From the NCBI GenBank assembly GCA_947176475.1, contig CAMWQX010000024.1, positions 1 to 9,262 on the forward strand: a stretch of DNA of 9,262 nt, written 5' to 3'. Position numbers and translations under genes: made by a program. This DNA is from an uncultured Bacillota bacterium. GTDB lineage: Bacteria > Bacillota_I > Bacilli_A > RF39 > UBA660. Below are positions 1-5,743 of this stretch, one piece after another. Numbering within the stretch: position 1 is the first letter of the stretch; every line of letters starts with the position of its first letter. A model generated the notes under the pieces. It saw only the letters and a list, made by a program, of their open reading frames with translations. It ran no database searches and was not told the DNA's origin.

Positions 1-154
1 CAACAACACTATCCTCAATAGCCATTTTACATAGTTTTGAAGCGAATAACTTATCATTAAAAAAGTACATCCATTTTCCTACTTTATTTTTATCAAAACT
101 TAGGTTAGATTCGCTCAAATAAAATACCCAAAAAGGATTTTCAATTATTTTCAT
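1..154 (-). CDS. Hypothetical protein, N-terminal 51 residues only (runs off left edge)
   Basis: An open frame begins with ATG at 154 and stays open to the edge of the window, so only the N-terminus is seen. The translation begins MKIIENPFWVFYLSES and continues with a hydrophilic, aromatic-rich stretch containing KVGKWMYFFNDKLF, ending at the edge in IEDSVV. A perfect GGAGGT lies 4 bases before the ATG, and a TGTTATATT promoter-like element lies just upstream, both supporting a real gene. There is no signal peptide or membrane segment in the visible part, so it is probably a cytoplasmic soluble protein. It has its own transcription unit, separated from the upstream acyltransferase-like gene by a terminator. 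I do not recognise the family with confidence and assign no function. Confidence 0.75.
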   Translation of the reverse strand, partial: MKIIENPFWVFYLSESNLSFDKNKVGKWMYFFNDKLFASKLCKMAIEDSVV

Positions 155-158
155 AACT

Positions 159-164
159 ACCTCC
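159..164 (-). promoter_or_regulatory. Ribosome binding site GGAGGT of the left-edge gene
   Basis: GGAGGT reads on the minus strand with 4 bases before the ATG at 154. It fixes the start of the partial gene that would otherwise be too short to notice. Confidence 0.8.
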
Positions 165-173
165 AAAATATGC

Positions 174-201
174 AATATAACACTTCAATTCTTTATTGAA
201 A
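174..201 (-). promoter_or_regulatory. Possible extended -10 promoter for the left-edge gene
   Basis: The minus strand reads TGTTATATT at 174-182, which is an extended -10 (TG, one base, then TATATT). A weak -35-like TTTCAA lies at 196-201 with a 16-base spacer. The predicted transcript would start near 167, only about 13 bases before the ATG and just ahead of the Shine-Dalgarno sequence. The element resembles the ones ahead of parA and of the four-cysteine membrane protein gene. It is inferred from sequence only. Confidence 0.5.
184..200. repeat. Short inverted repeat, possible operator
   Basis: Six-base arms TTCAAT and ATTGAA flank a 5-base spacer. The palindrome lies between the proposed -35 and -10 of the left-edge gene, where a repressor could act. 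Arms of six AT-rich bases can occur by chance in DNA of this composition, so the operator role is only a possibility. Confidence 0.25.
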
Positions 202-244
202 TTTACTAACGTTTTAATCGCCAACAAAAAAATAAAATGGTATT

Positions 245-268
245 AAAAAAGTAACATAAAGTTACTTT
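245..268 (-). terminator. Intrinsic terminator of the acyltransferase-like gene
   Basis: On the minus strand AAAGTAAC, loop TTTAT, GTTACTTT form an 8-bp stem (248-255 with 261-268), followed by a run of T to position 245. The stop codon TAA (262-264) lies inside the 5' arm, so the hairpin begins within the coding sequence. The stem is AT-rich and only moderately stable. Confidence 0.75.
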
Positions 269-1383
269 CTTCTAAATAAAGGTGTTACCACAAATGAATC
301 AAATAGATACATGAAGTTGGCCCAAACAAAGCATACTAACATATAAATAATTATTGAATTAGTAAAATTTAATGTTGGAAATAAATGTGGTACTAAATAG
401 ACAAATGCTATATGACTTGAAAATATATAAAGAGCAATCTGGCCTAAATAAATCGAGAAATGATTATCCAAATTCTTGGAAATATAATCTTCTCCTACTA
501 AATTGATAATGATAAATGGAATAATGAAAATCATATTGACTGTTCCACTCCACTCAATACCAAAGATAAATGACCATATAAAATATATTATAAATAATAA
601 ATTAATAATAGTTAAAAAGCTCTTAGAGAATATTGGATAATGATTTTGTTTCAAATGCAAGGCAAAATAATATATCAAACTACCTAAAGCCAAACCTGAT
701 AAACATCTAATTAAAATTGCCGATACTCCAAAAGAAGTTAAGTTAACTGAACTATAATCACCCATTATACTTAAAGTACCATATCCCACAATAATTACTA
801 ATGGACATATTACATTTTTATATAACTCCTCATTGTGACTTAAAGCATAGAATAAGAAAGATCCTGCTATAATCATTGCTGATAGATAAGATAAAGGCTC
901 ATTCCATAAGATATTTATTCCCCCATTGGCAATAGCATCAGCTAAAGCTTGATTGCCAGGTAATAACTCATAAGATAAAATTCCTGTCTGTGATAAACCA
1001 AATAATTCAAGCATTGATCCAACTAATAATCTTGGTATTCTAATTAAAGGCGTTCCTGTTATCGAATTTCTTACAATAAAGACAAGTAATACTCCGGCCA
1101 ATATAGCAGGATAATAATTTACTAAATTCTCTTTAACATATTTCCAGGTACTTATCTTCTTTGTCTTCTTCATCTTTAATTTTTCATATGTTGCAACTAA
1201 ATAAACACCTGTTACTATGATAAAATATTCCATTACCTTTCCGCCTGAAAACAAGGTTTCATTCATTCCCTTATTCATACCCCAAGCAATTGTATTAAAA
1301 CTTAGAAGGGCAAAACCCATGGCAAAGATGAATTCCCAAAACTCAACTGCCGAAACTTTTATACTTTCATGTAACTTACTCAT
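262..1383 (-). CDS. Multi-span membrane protein resembling acyltransferase family 3
   Basis: This 373-residue protein is almost entirely hydrophobic, with about ten likely membrane segments and a basic C-terminus (RRK). Its start, VEFWEFIFAMGFALLSF at residues 13-29, and the block SGGKVMEYFIIVTGVYL at 46-62 resemble the N-terminal signature of acyltransferase family 3 (OafA/YrhL-like), in which a membrane enzyme transfers acyl groups to cell-surface carbohydrates. Near the C-terminus SIYLGQIALYIFSSHIAFVYL resembles the family's late YLxH-like segment. In family members as I remember them, an Arg follows EFW and a His lies about 11 residues later. Here these are Glu17 and Ser28, so normal catalysis is doubtful. 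The gene stands alone between two terminators. Its ATG has an AAGGG very close by and GGAAAG further back, neither ideally placed. The family call is moderately sure; the substrate is unknown. Confidence 0.7.
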   Translation of the reverse strand: MSKLHESIKVSAVEFWEFIFAMGFALLSFNTIAWGMNKGMNETLFSGGKVMEYFIIVTGVYLVATYEKLKMKKTKKISTWKYVKENLVNYYPAILAGVLLVFIVRNSITGTPLIRIPRLLVGSMLELFGLSQTGILSYELLPGNQALADAIANGGINILWNEPLSYLSAMIIAGSFLFYALSHNEELYKNVICPLVIIVGYGTLSIMGDYSSVNLTSFGVSAILIRCLSGLALGSLIYYFALHLKQNHYPIFSKSFLTIINLLFIIYFIWSFIFGIEWSGTVNMIFIIPFIIINLVGEDYISKNLDNHFSIYLGQIALYIFSSHIAFVYLVPHLFPTLNFTNSIIIYMLVCFVWANFMYLFDSFVVTPLFRRK

Positions 1384-1407
1384 ACCCTTTTTACTCTCTT
1401 TCCGACT

Positions 1408-1436
1408 CTTATACTAATAATTTACCATATTTTAAA
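1408..1436 (-). promoter_or_regulatory. Candidate promoter of the acyltransferase-like gene
   Basis: A TTTAAA -35-like hexamer (1431-1436) and a TATAAG -10-like hexamer (1408-1413) are separated by 17 bases on the minus strand, immediately after the T-run of the transporter gene's terminator. The gene needs its own promoter because a terminator separates it from the operon upstream. Each hexamer departs from consensus, so this is tentative. Confidence 0.4.
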
Positions 1437-1461
1437 CAAAAAAGGAAGAATAATCTTCCTT
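1434..1461 (-). terminator. Intrinsic terminator of the parA-to-transporter operon
   Basis: The minus strand carries AAGGAAGA, loop TTAT, TCTTCCTT, a perfect 8-bp stem (1454-1461 with 1442-1449), followed by TTTTGTTT. It begins one base after the transporter stop codon (1463-1465) and would end the five-gene operon. Confidence 0.9.
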
Positions 1462-1462
1462 A

Positions 1463-3007
1463 TTATAATACGATATAAGAATTAATTCCTAGAGGTATAC
1501 CAACTAAATACCAAATTATTAATAAAGCTATCCACATTACTAAAATAATTAATACATATGGCATAATATATTTAATTGCTTGAATAATTGATACACCATC
1601 TTTATCATACTTTTCCAAAAATGATACATAGATAACGAAATAAGCCATTGCTGGTGTTACTCCATAGGCAATACTTGTACCTACCGAAAATAACATCTGA
1701 GCAAATTCTGGAGTAAATCCATTCGTCATCATCATTGGTACGACTGTACCACTTAATATCACCCATCTATTAAGTAAGTTTGGTGACAATATCGTCGTAA
1801 TAATTGCTACAAATAACATCAAGATAATTAGAGGTATTCCTCCAAAATTAACCGCATTTAATCCACTTGTTATCCAAGCTGTAAATAATAAACCAATATT
1901 CGTATATCTTAAAAGAGAAACAAACATACTGGCAAAGAATATTAAAACAATTATTTTACCAATACCATCAAGAGAATGGGATAATGAATTACATATATCT
2001 CGGTGATTTTCTATATTCTTAGTTCCAATACCATATAAAAGTCCTACTATTACAAATAAGAATGTTACAATGAAGACAAATCCACTATTAAAGAAAGAAT
2101 CACTTCCAAATAACTTATCGATATATCTTCCCTGTGAATAATCCAACAGATTTCCTCCTAAAGGAACATTAGGTATAATATTATAAATAATTATAAGTAG
2201 ATAGATTGCAGCACCAATACCAGCTAGAATTAAACCTCGCATCTCTTTACGCGTAAGTTTATCTTTATCTTGTACTATCTCTTCTTCATCTACTTCATAT
2301 TTACCTATCTTAGGGGCAATAACTCTCTCTGTTACATAAGTAATTAGCCCAGCACCTATAAAAGTAGCAGCTAACATTATAAATGAGAAAGCATATGAAC
2401 GCATACGATAACCACTAGATATAATTCCTGCCGCTAAAGATGTCGATTGCATTAAGGATGATTCTACACTACTTATCAAAATATTTATACTATATCCGAG
2501 CGATACTGCAGCAAAACACATAATTATACCGACAATCGGATTGCGTTTGCCATATTTAAATAATAATGCCGACAAAGGTATTAAGACAATAAAACCTAAA
2601 TCCCCAGTCATACTAACTAATATACATATCAGTGCAAAGACAAAAGTAACCGTTGTCTTAGCTACATTCTTCGTTAATACAAAAAATATTGTATCTAGAA
2701 ATCCACTTCGATCCATAATACCAATACCAATTAGTACAATAAGTAACATACTAAGAGGCGTAAAGTTAACAAAGTTAGATACTGTATTTGAAAATATATA
2801 TTTAATACCACTTAAATTAAGTAAAGATTCAACAGTAACTAATGTTGATTCATAAGCCCCTGTTCTTGTATTTACTTTATTATAAGTAATTGAAGCATCA
2901 AATATATCCAATATCCCACTTACAACGATAACTAAAGCTGTTAGCAATATAAAAGCCATCATTGGATGAAGACGAATTCTATCTCTAATCTTCTTGAACT
3001 TTTTCAT
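1463..3007 (-). CDS. AbgT-family membrane transporter
   Basis: A 514-residue membrane protein of the AbgT family, whose known members import p-aminobenzoyl-glutamate (AbgT) or export sulfonamide-type antimetabolites (MtrF, YdaH). Family features are visible in order: a basic N-terminus with HPMMAF before the first span (about 16-34), an extracytoplasmic stretch at 36-62, the GDLGFIVLIPLSALLF block at 135-150, the GYSINILISS hairpin at 171-180, an acidic loop at 238-251, the NRWVIL segment with Trp415, VVPMMM at 422-427, GVTPAMAYF with Pro452, and LEKYDKDGV at 464-472. Several residues that are usually charged in this family are replaced (Glu182, Ser441, Thr444). It starts 23 bases inside the DUF951 gene, with AAGGAG 6 bases before the ATG, so it is co-transcribed and probably translationally coupled. 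The family is sure; the substrate is not known. Confidence 0.88.
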   Translation of the reverse strand: MKKFKKIRDRIRLHPMMAFILLTALVIVVSGILDIFDASITYNKVNTRTGAYESTLVTVESLLNLSGIKYIFSNTVSNFVNFTPLSMLLIVLIGIGIMDRSGFLDTIFFVLTKNVAKTTVTFVFALICILVSMTGDLGFIVLIPLSALLFKYGKRNPIVGIIMCFAAVSLGYSINILISSVESSLMQSTSLAAGIISSGYRMRSYAFSFIMLAATFIGAGLITYVTERVIAPKIGKYEVDEEEIVQDKDKLTRKEMRGLILAGIGAAIYLLIIIYNIIPNVPLGGNLLDYSQGRYIDKLFGSDSFFNSGFVFIVTFLFVIVGLLYGIGTKNIENHRDICNSLSHSLDGIGKIIVLIFFASMFVSLLRYTNIGLLFTAWITSGLNAVNFGGIPLIILMLFVAIITTILSPNLLNRWVILSGTVVPMMMTNGFTPEFAQMLFSVGTSIAYGVTPAMAYFVIYVSFLEKYDKDGVSIIQAIKYIMPYVLIILVMWIALLIIWYLVGIPLGINSYIVL

Positions 3008-3185
3008 CGATTACTCCTTTTAATTTCTTTTTAAATTCTAATCTATCCATCATAATTTCTCTATTACAATGAATACACTTTATCTTTACATCTACTCCCA
3101 TGCGTGTAATTAACCATTCATTAGTTCCACATGCATGAGCTTTTTTCATTATAACTTTATCATTTAATTTAAACTCTTTTTCCAT
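2985..3185 (-). CDS. Small DUF951 protein (YyzM-like)
   Basis: A 66-residue protein matching the DUF951 family of Bacillota (YyzM in Bacillus subtilis). The conserved features are the KKAHACGTNEW block at 14-24, MGVDVKIKC at 29-37 and the CIHC pair at 37-40, then a basic tail with an FKKKL segment. Cys19, Cys37 and Cys40 could bind a metal ion, which is an inference; the family has no established function that I know of. I use ATG at 3185, because a TGAGGT at 3191-3196 sits 5 bases before it, instead of an upstream TTG at 3197 that lies within that same site. It overlaps the end of the channel gene by 17 bases and the start of the transporter gene by 23. It is commonly found beside parB, mscS and ychF in Bacilli. 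Confidence 0.88.
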   Translation of the reverse strand: MEKEFKLNDKVIMKKAHACGTNEWLITRMGVDVKIKCIHCNREIMMDRLEFKKKLKGVIDEKVQED

Positions 3186-3978
3186 TGTGAACCTCAATTT
3201 GTTTATAAGGAATCTTTAATCCATTACTATCAAATTCATGTTTAACCAAGGCTAAGACCTTGCGCTTTAACGCATATTGATCTCCTGCCTTACATTGTAC
3301 CTTAATTAAATAATCAACAGAAGATTCGCTTAATTCATTGACACCTAAGTATTCTCCCTCTTTTGTGGCCTCTTTGAATTTCTTAACTTCCTTACATACT
3401 TTATTTAATACCTTAGCAACATTCTCTTCTGTTTCATCATATGATGTTGGAACAGTTATAAATACTGCTTGATCTTTTTGACTTAAATTAATAATTTTAC
3501 TAATCGAACGATTAGCTACTACTAAAACAGTTCCATCAAAGGCCTTTATCTTCGTATTCTTTAAACCAAATTCCACAACTTCTCCGGTAAAACCATCATA
3601 AGTTACTAAATCTCCTACGATAAAGTAATTATCCATTATGATATTACATCCCATAATAATATCTTTTAAGGCATCTTGAATAGCAAGACCACCAACTACT
3701 CCAGCAATTCCTAAACCGGTAATAAGTGCTGAAACATTAATACCCCACACACTTAAAATAATTAAAATTGCAATAATAACGAGAATATATCTTATGATAT
3801 TTTCCAGTAGAGAAACTATCGTATTTCTCTTTTTTATTTCAAAGTTATTGGAATTTCGATTAATTAACTTTTTAACTACCTTAGATGACATATTAATAAT
3901 CACTATCGTAACACATATAGTAATTACTGGCACATAGAATTTTGAACTTTTACATACTGATAAAAGATATTCTAGCAT
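3169..3978 (-). CDS. Small-conductance mechanosensitive channel, MscS family
   Basis: A 269-residue channel protein that would open under membrane tension to release solutes on osmotic downshock. Two N-terminal spans (about 14-30 and 58-78) are followed by the pore-lining third span, with the small-residue-rich stretch ITGLGIAGVVGGLAIQDALK at 86-105. Next come the cytoplasmic beta domain, beginning YFIVGDLVTYDGFTGEVVEFG at 118-138, and an alpha/beta C-terminal domain ending QIEVHNGKRV. Its length suits the short MscS/YkuT-like type with three spans. I start it at ATG 3978, one base after the parB stop, with AGGTGA 5 bases ahead; the GTG at 3987 lies inside that ribosome binding site. The position after parB matches the arrangement in several Bacilli. 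Confidence 0.9.
   Translation of the reverse strand: MLEYLLSVCKSSKFYVPVITICVTIVIINMSSKVVKKLINRNSNNFEIKKRNTIVSLLENIIRYILVIIAILIILSVWGINVSALITGLGIAGVVGGLAIQDALKDIIMGCNIIMDNYFIVGDLVTYDGFTGEVVEFGLKNTKIKAFDGTVLVVANRSISKIINLSQKDQAVFITVPTSYDETEENVAKVLNKVCKEVKKFKEATKEGEYLGVNELSESSVDYLIKVQCKAGDQYALKRKVLALVKHEFDSNGLKIPYKQIEVHNGKRV
3191..3196 (-). promoter_or_regulatory. Ribosome binding site TGAGGT that sets the DUF951 start
   Basis: TGAGGT lies 5 bases ahead of ATG 3185 and overlaps the alternative TTG start at 3197, so the ATG is the better choice. Confidence 0.7.
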
Positions 3979-3979
3979 T

Positions 3980-4870
3980 TTATTCACCTATTTCTATATT
4001 TAATATTTCCAAAATACGATCTAAATCAGCATCAGTAACAAATGGAATCGTAATTTTACCATTACTAATAGTTACTTTAGCACCTATTACTTCTCTCAAT
4101 GTTGCTTCATATATCTTATGTCTACTAGATGTTTGAACGCTAACTCTTCTTACTTTATTTTTCTTTTCGATATCTCCGGCTTGTGATATCTCTTCTAATT
4201 CATGAACACTCATCTTATTAGTTTTGATAACATTTGCCATCTCTTGGACTTTATCCATATCTTCAAATTTTGATAAAACACGAGCATGAGACATGCTAAT
4301 ATTGCCATTTACAACATCATCTTGAACATTTTTAGGCAAATTCAAAAGTCCCAATAAATTTGTAATATAGCTACGACTCTTACCAAATCTTTTAGCAATC
4401 ATTTCCTGTGTATAATTTAATTTATCCATAATATTTTTGATTGCCTCTGCTTCTTCAATAGCCGATAAATCTTCTCTTTGAATATTCTCTAAAAGGGCAA
4501 GTTCCATCATTGCCTCATCACTAAAATCTTTTACAATTGCCGGGATTTTCTCTAATCCAGCTAATCTTGCTGCCTTAGTTCTTCTTTCTCCAGCAACTAA
4601 ATCATACCCTTTTATGGCCTTTTTAACAATTACCGGCTCAAGTATCCCATGTTCCTTAATAGAATCGGCTAATTCTTGAAGCGCTACTTCATCAAAATGC
4701 TTACGTGGCTGATAAGGATTACTTCTTATTTCCGAAACTGGTATCTCTTTAATATCACTTTCTGGAGTTGTTGCAACAATTTGCTCTTCAATAGCATTAT
4801 AATCCACTTGTGCACTACTAAATAATTGTTCTAATCCCGTACCTAGGGCTTTTCTACTAGTTTGTGGCAT
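3980..4870 (-). CDS. parB: Chromosome partitioning protein ParB (Spo0J)
   Basis: A 296-residue ParB that binds parS sites near the origin, spreads as a CTP-dependent clamp and loads SMC, with ParA as partner. The N-terminal KALGTGLEQLF (7-17) resembles the ParA-contacting segment. The ParB/sulfiredoxin-fold domain follows, with IPVSEIRSNPYQPRKHFD at 43-60, GERR at 94-97 (CTP-binding motif) and ENIQRED at 128-134. A helix-turn-helix lies at about 154-175 (TQEMIAKRFGKSRSYIT), then a linker and a dimerisation domain at about 245-296. The frame is open 33 codons further upstream, but those codons lie inside parA and match nothing in ParB. ATG 4870 is preceded by AAAGGAGGT and begins the typical MPQTSRKALGTGL. 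It overlaps parA by 14 bases. Noc is unlikely because the gene is paired with parA and is Spo0J-like. Confidence 0.95.
   Translation of the reverse strand: MPQTSRKALGTGLEQLFSSAQVDYNAIEEQIVATTPESDIKEIPVSEIRSNPYQPRKHFDEVALQELADSIKEHGILEPVIVKKAIKGYDLVAGERRTKAARLAGLEKIPAIVKDFSDEAMMELALLENIQREDLSAIEEAEAIKNIMDKLNYTQEMIAKRFGKSRSYITNLLGLLNLPKNVQDDVVNGNISMSHARVLSKFEDMDKVQEMANVIKTNKMSVHELEEISQAGDIEKKNKVRRVSVQTSSRHKIYEATLREVIGAKVTISNGKITIPFVTDADLDRILEILNIEIGE
3984..3989 (-). promoter_or_regulatory. Ribosome binding site AGGTGA of the mscS-like gene
   Basis: AGGTGA lies in the last codons of parB, 5 bases before ATG 3978. It contains the alternative GTG start at 3987, which argues against that start. 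Confidence 0.7.
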
Positions 4871-5645
4871 CTCGTTCGATAACCTCCTTTGCCAAATTAT
4901 TGTAGGCTTCTGCAGCTCTACTTGTTGGTTCATATTCATTAATTGGTTCACCATGGCTTGGAGCTTCAACTAATCTAATCAAACGAGGGATAATCGTATT
5001 AAATACCTTCTCATTGAAGAATCTTCTTACTTCTTCAACTACTTCTAATCCTAAATTTGTGCGAGAGTCTAACATTGTTAATAGTACTCCTTCAATTTGT
5101 AATCTTGGATTTAATTTCGTTTGTGTCATAATAATTGTATTAAGCAATTGGGTAATACCTTCAAGAGCAAAGAATTCACATTGCACTGGAATAATAACCG
5201 CATCACTTGCTACTAATGCATTAGTTGTTAAAAGTCCCAAACTTGGTGGACAATCAATTATAATATAATCAAAATTATTTCTTACTGAATCAATGATATT
5301 CTTAAGTTGTTCATTCATCTTAAAATCAGCATTTTCATGTGTCATATTGATAAGTTCAATATCAATACCTGCCAAATTAATCGTTGCTGGCAACACATAT
5401 AAATTGGTAAATCTTGTTTTAATAATTGTCTCTTTAGCCGTTGACTGACCATTTAAACAATCATAAACACTTCCCTTAATATCCGCCTTATTAATGCCTA
5501 AACCTGTCGAAGTATTTCCTTGTGGGTCCAAATCAATCAAAAGCGTTTTTTTCCCTAATTTACCTAATGATGCAGATAGATTAATACTCGTAGTAGTTTT
5601 TCCTACTCCACCCTTTTGATTAACTAATGAAATGACTCTTGCCAT
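4857..5645 (-). CDS. parA: Chromosome partitioning ATPase ParA (Soj)
   Basis: A 262-residue Walker-type ATPase of the Soj family that works with ParB in origin segregation and, in Bacillus, also modulates DnaA. Visible motifs are the deviant Walker A KGGVGKTTT at 11-19, the A' motif LLIDLDPQGN at 35-44, the Walker B segment YIIIDCPPSLG at 127-137 with Asp131, and the C-terminal segment IIPRLIRLVEAPSHGEP at 218-234, which corresponds to the IPRNxxLSEAPSHG region of chromosomal ParA proteins. The length is typical, with no N-terminal DNA-binding extension as in plasmid ParA, so this is the chromosomal type. It is the first gene of a five-gene operon, 36 bases after the predicted transcription start. 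Its ribosome binding site (an AGTGG-like stretch) is weak compared with its neighbours. Confidence 0.96.
   Translation of the reverse strand: MARVISLVNQKGGVGKTTTSINLSASLGKLGKKTLLIDLDPQGNTSTGLGINKADIKGSVYDCLNGQSTAKETIIKTRFTNLYVLPATINLAGIDIELINMTHENADFKMNEQLKNIIDSVRNNFDYIIIDCPPSLGLLTTNALVASDAVIIPVQCEFFALEGITQLLNTIIMTQTKLNPRLQIEGVLLTMLDSRTNLGLEVVEEVRRFFNEKVFNTIIPRLIRLVEAPSHGEPINEYEPTSRAAEAYNNLAKEVIERDATN
4882..4890 (-). promoter_or_regulatory. Ribosome binding site AAAGGAGGT of parB
   Basis: This near-perfect Shine-Dalgarno sequence lies inside the 3' end of parA, 11 bases before ATG 4870. It decides the parB start over the longer open frame, and it is much stronger than the site ahead of parA. 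Confidence 0.85.
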
Positions 5646-5687
5646 ATTAAAACCACTACTTTCTTTTATAATTTGTCTACATAATCA

Positions 5688-5717
5688 ATTATAACATAAC
5701 TATACAATATTTTTAAA
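5688..5717 (-). promoter_or_regulatory. Extended -10 promoter of the parA operon
   Basis: The minus strand reads TGTTATAAT at 5688-5696, a perfect -10 hexamer with the TGn extension. A TTTAAA at 5712-5717 is a possible -35 with an 18-base spacer and overlaps the tail of the upstream terminator. Transcription would start near 5681, giving a leader of about 36 bases before parA. Confidence 0.7.
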
Positions 5718-5743
5718 CAAAAAAAGAGTAAAAATACTCTTTT
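5714..5743 (-). terminator. Intrinsic terminator of the four-cysteine membrane protein gene
   Basis: On the minus strand AAAAGAGTA, loop TTTT, TACTCTTTT form a 9-bp stem (5735-5743 with 5722-5730), running into a T-rich tail ending TTTGTTT. The stop codon (5742-5744) overlaps the base of the 5' arm. It separates this gene from parA. Confidence 0.9.

Noticed and set aside
1217..1417. Plus-strand open frame of 66 codons
   Set aside because: It is antisense to the start of the acyltransferase-like gene, with composition expected of a shadow frame and no ribosome binding site or family likeness.
2541..2855. Plus-strand open frame of 104 codons
   Set aside because: It is antisense to the transporter gene, whose family blocks are intact on the other strand; no ribosome binding site or domain is visible.
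3186..3197. TTG start at 3197 for the DUF951 gene
   Set aside because: The TTG overlaps the TGAGGT site that is ideally spaced for ATG 3185, and DUF951 proteins are of the shorter length.
3979..3987. GTG start at 3987 for the mscS-like gene
   Set aside because: It lies within the AGGTGA used by ATG 3978, and the added residues are not part of any family feature.
3942..4136. Plus-strand open frame of 64 codons
   Set aside because: It is antisense across the parB-mscS junction, with no initiation signal.
4871..4969. Upstream extension of parB by 33 codons to an ATG-like start at 4969
   Set aside because: The extension lies inside the conserved end of parA, shows no ParB similarity and lacks a good ribosome binding site. 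ATG 4870 has AAAGGAGGT and starts the typical MPQTSRKALGTGL.
5014..5268. Plus-strand open frame of 84 codons
   Set aside because: It is antisense to conserved parA motifs and is explained as a shadow.
3980..5700. A parS site within or next to parAB
   Set aside because: Scanning by eye for the TGTTTCACGTGAAACA pattern on either strand found no convincing match here or elsewhere in the window.
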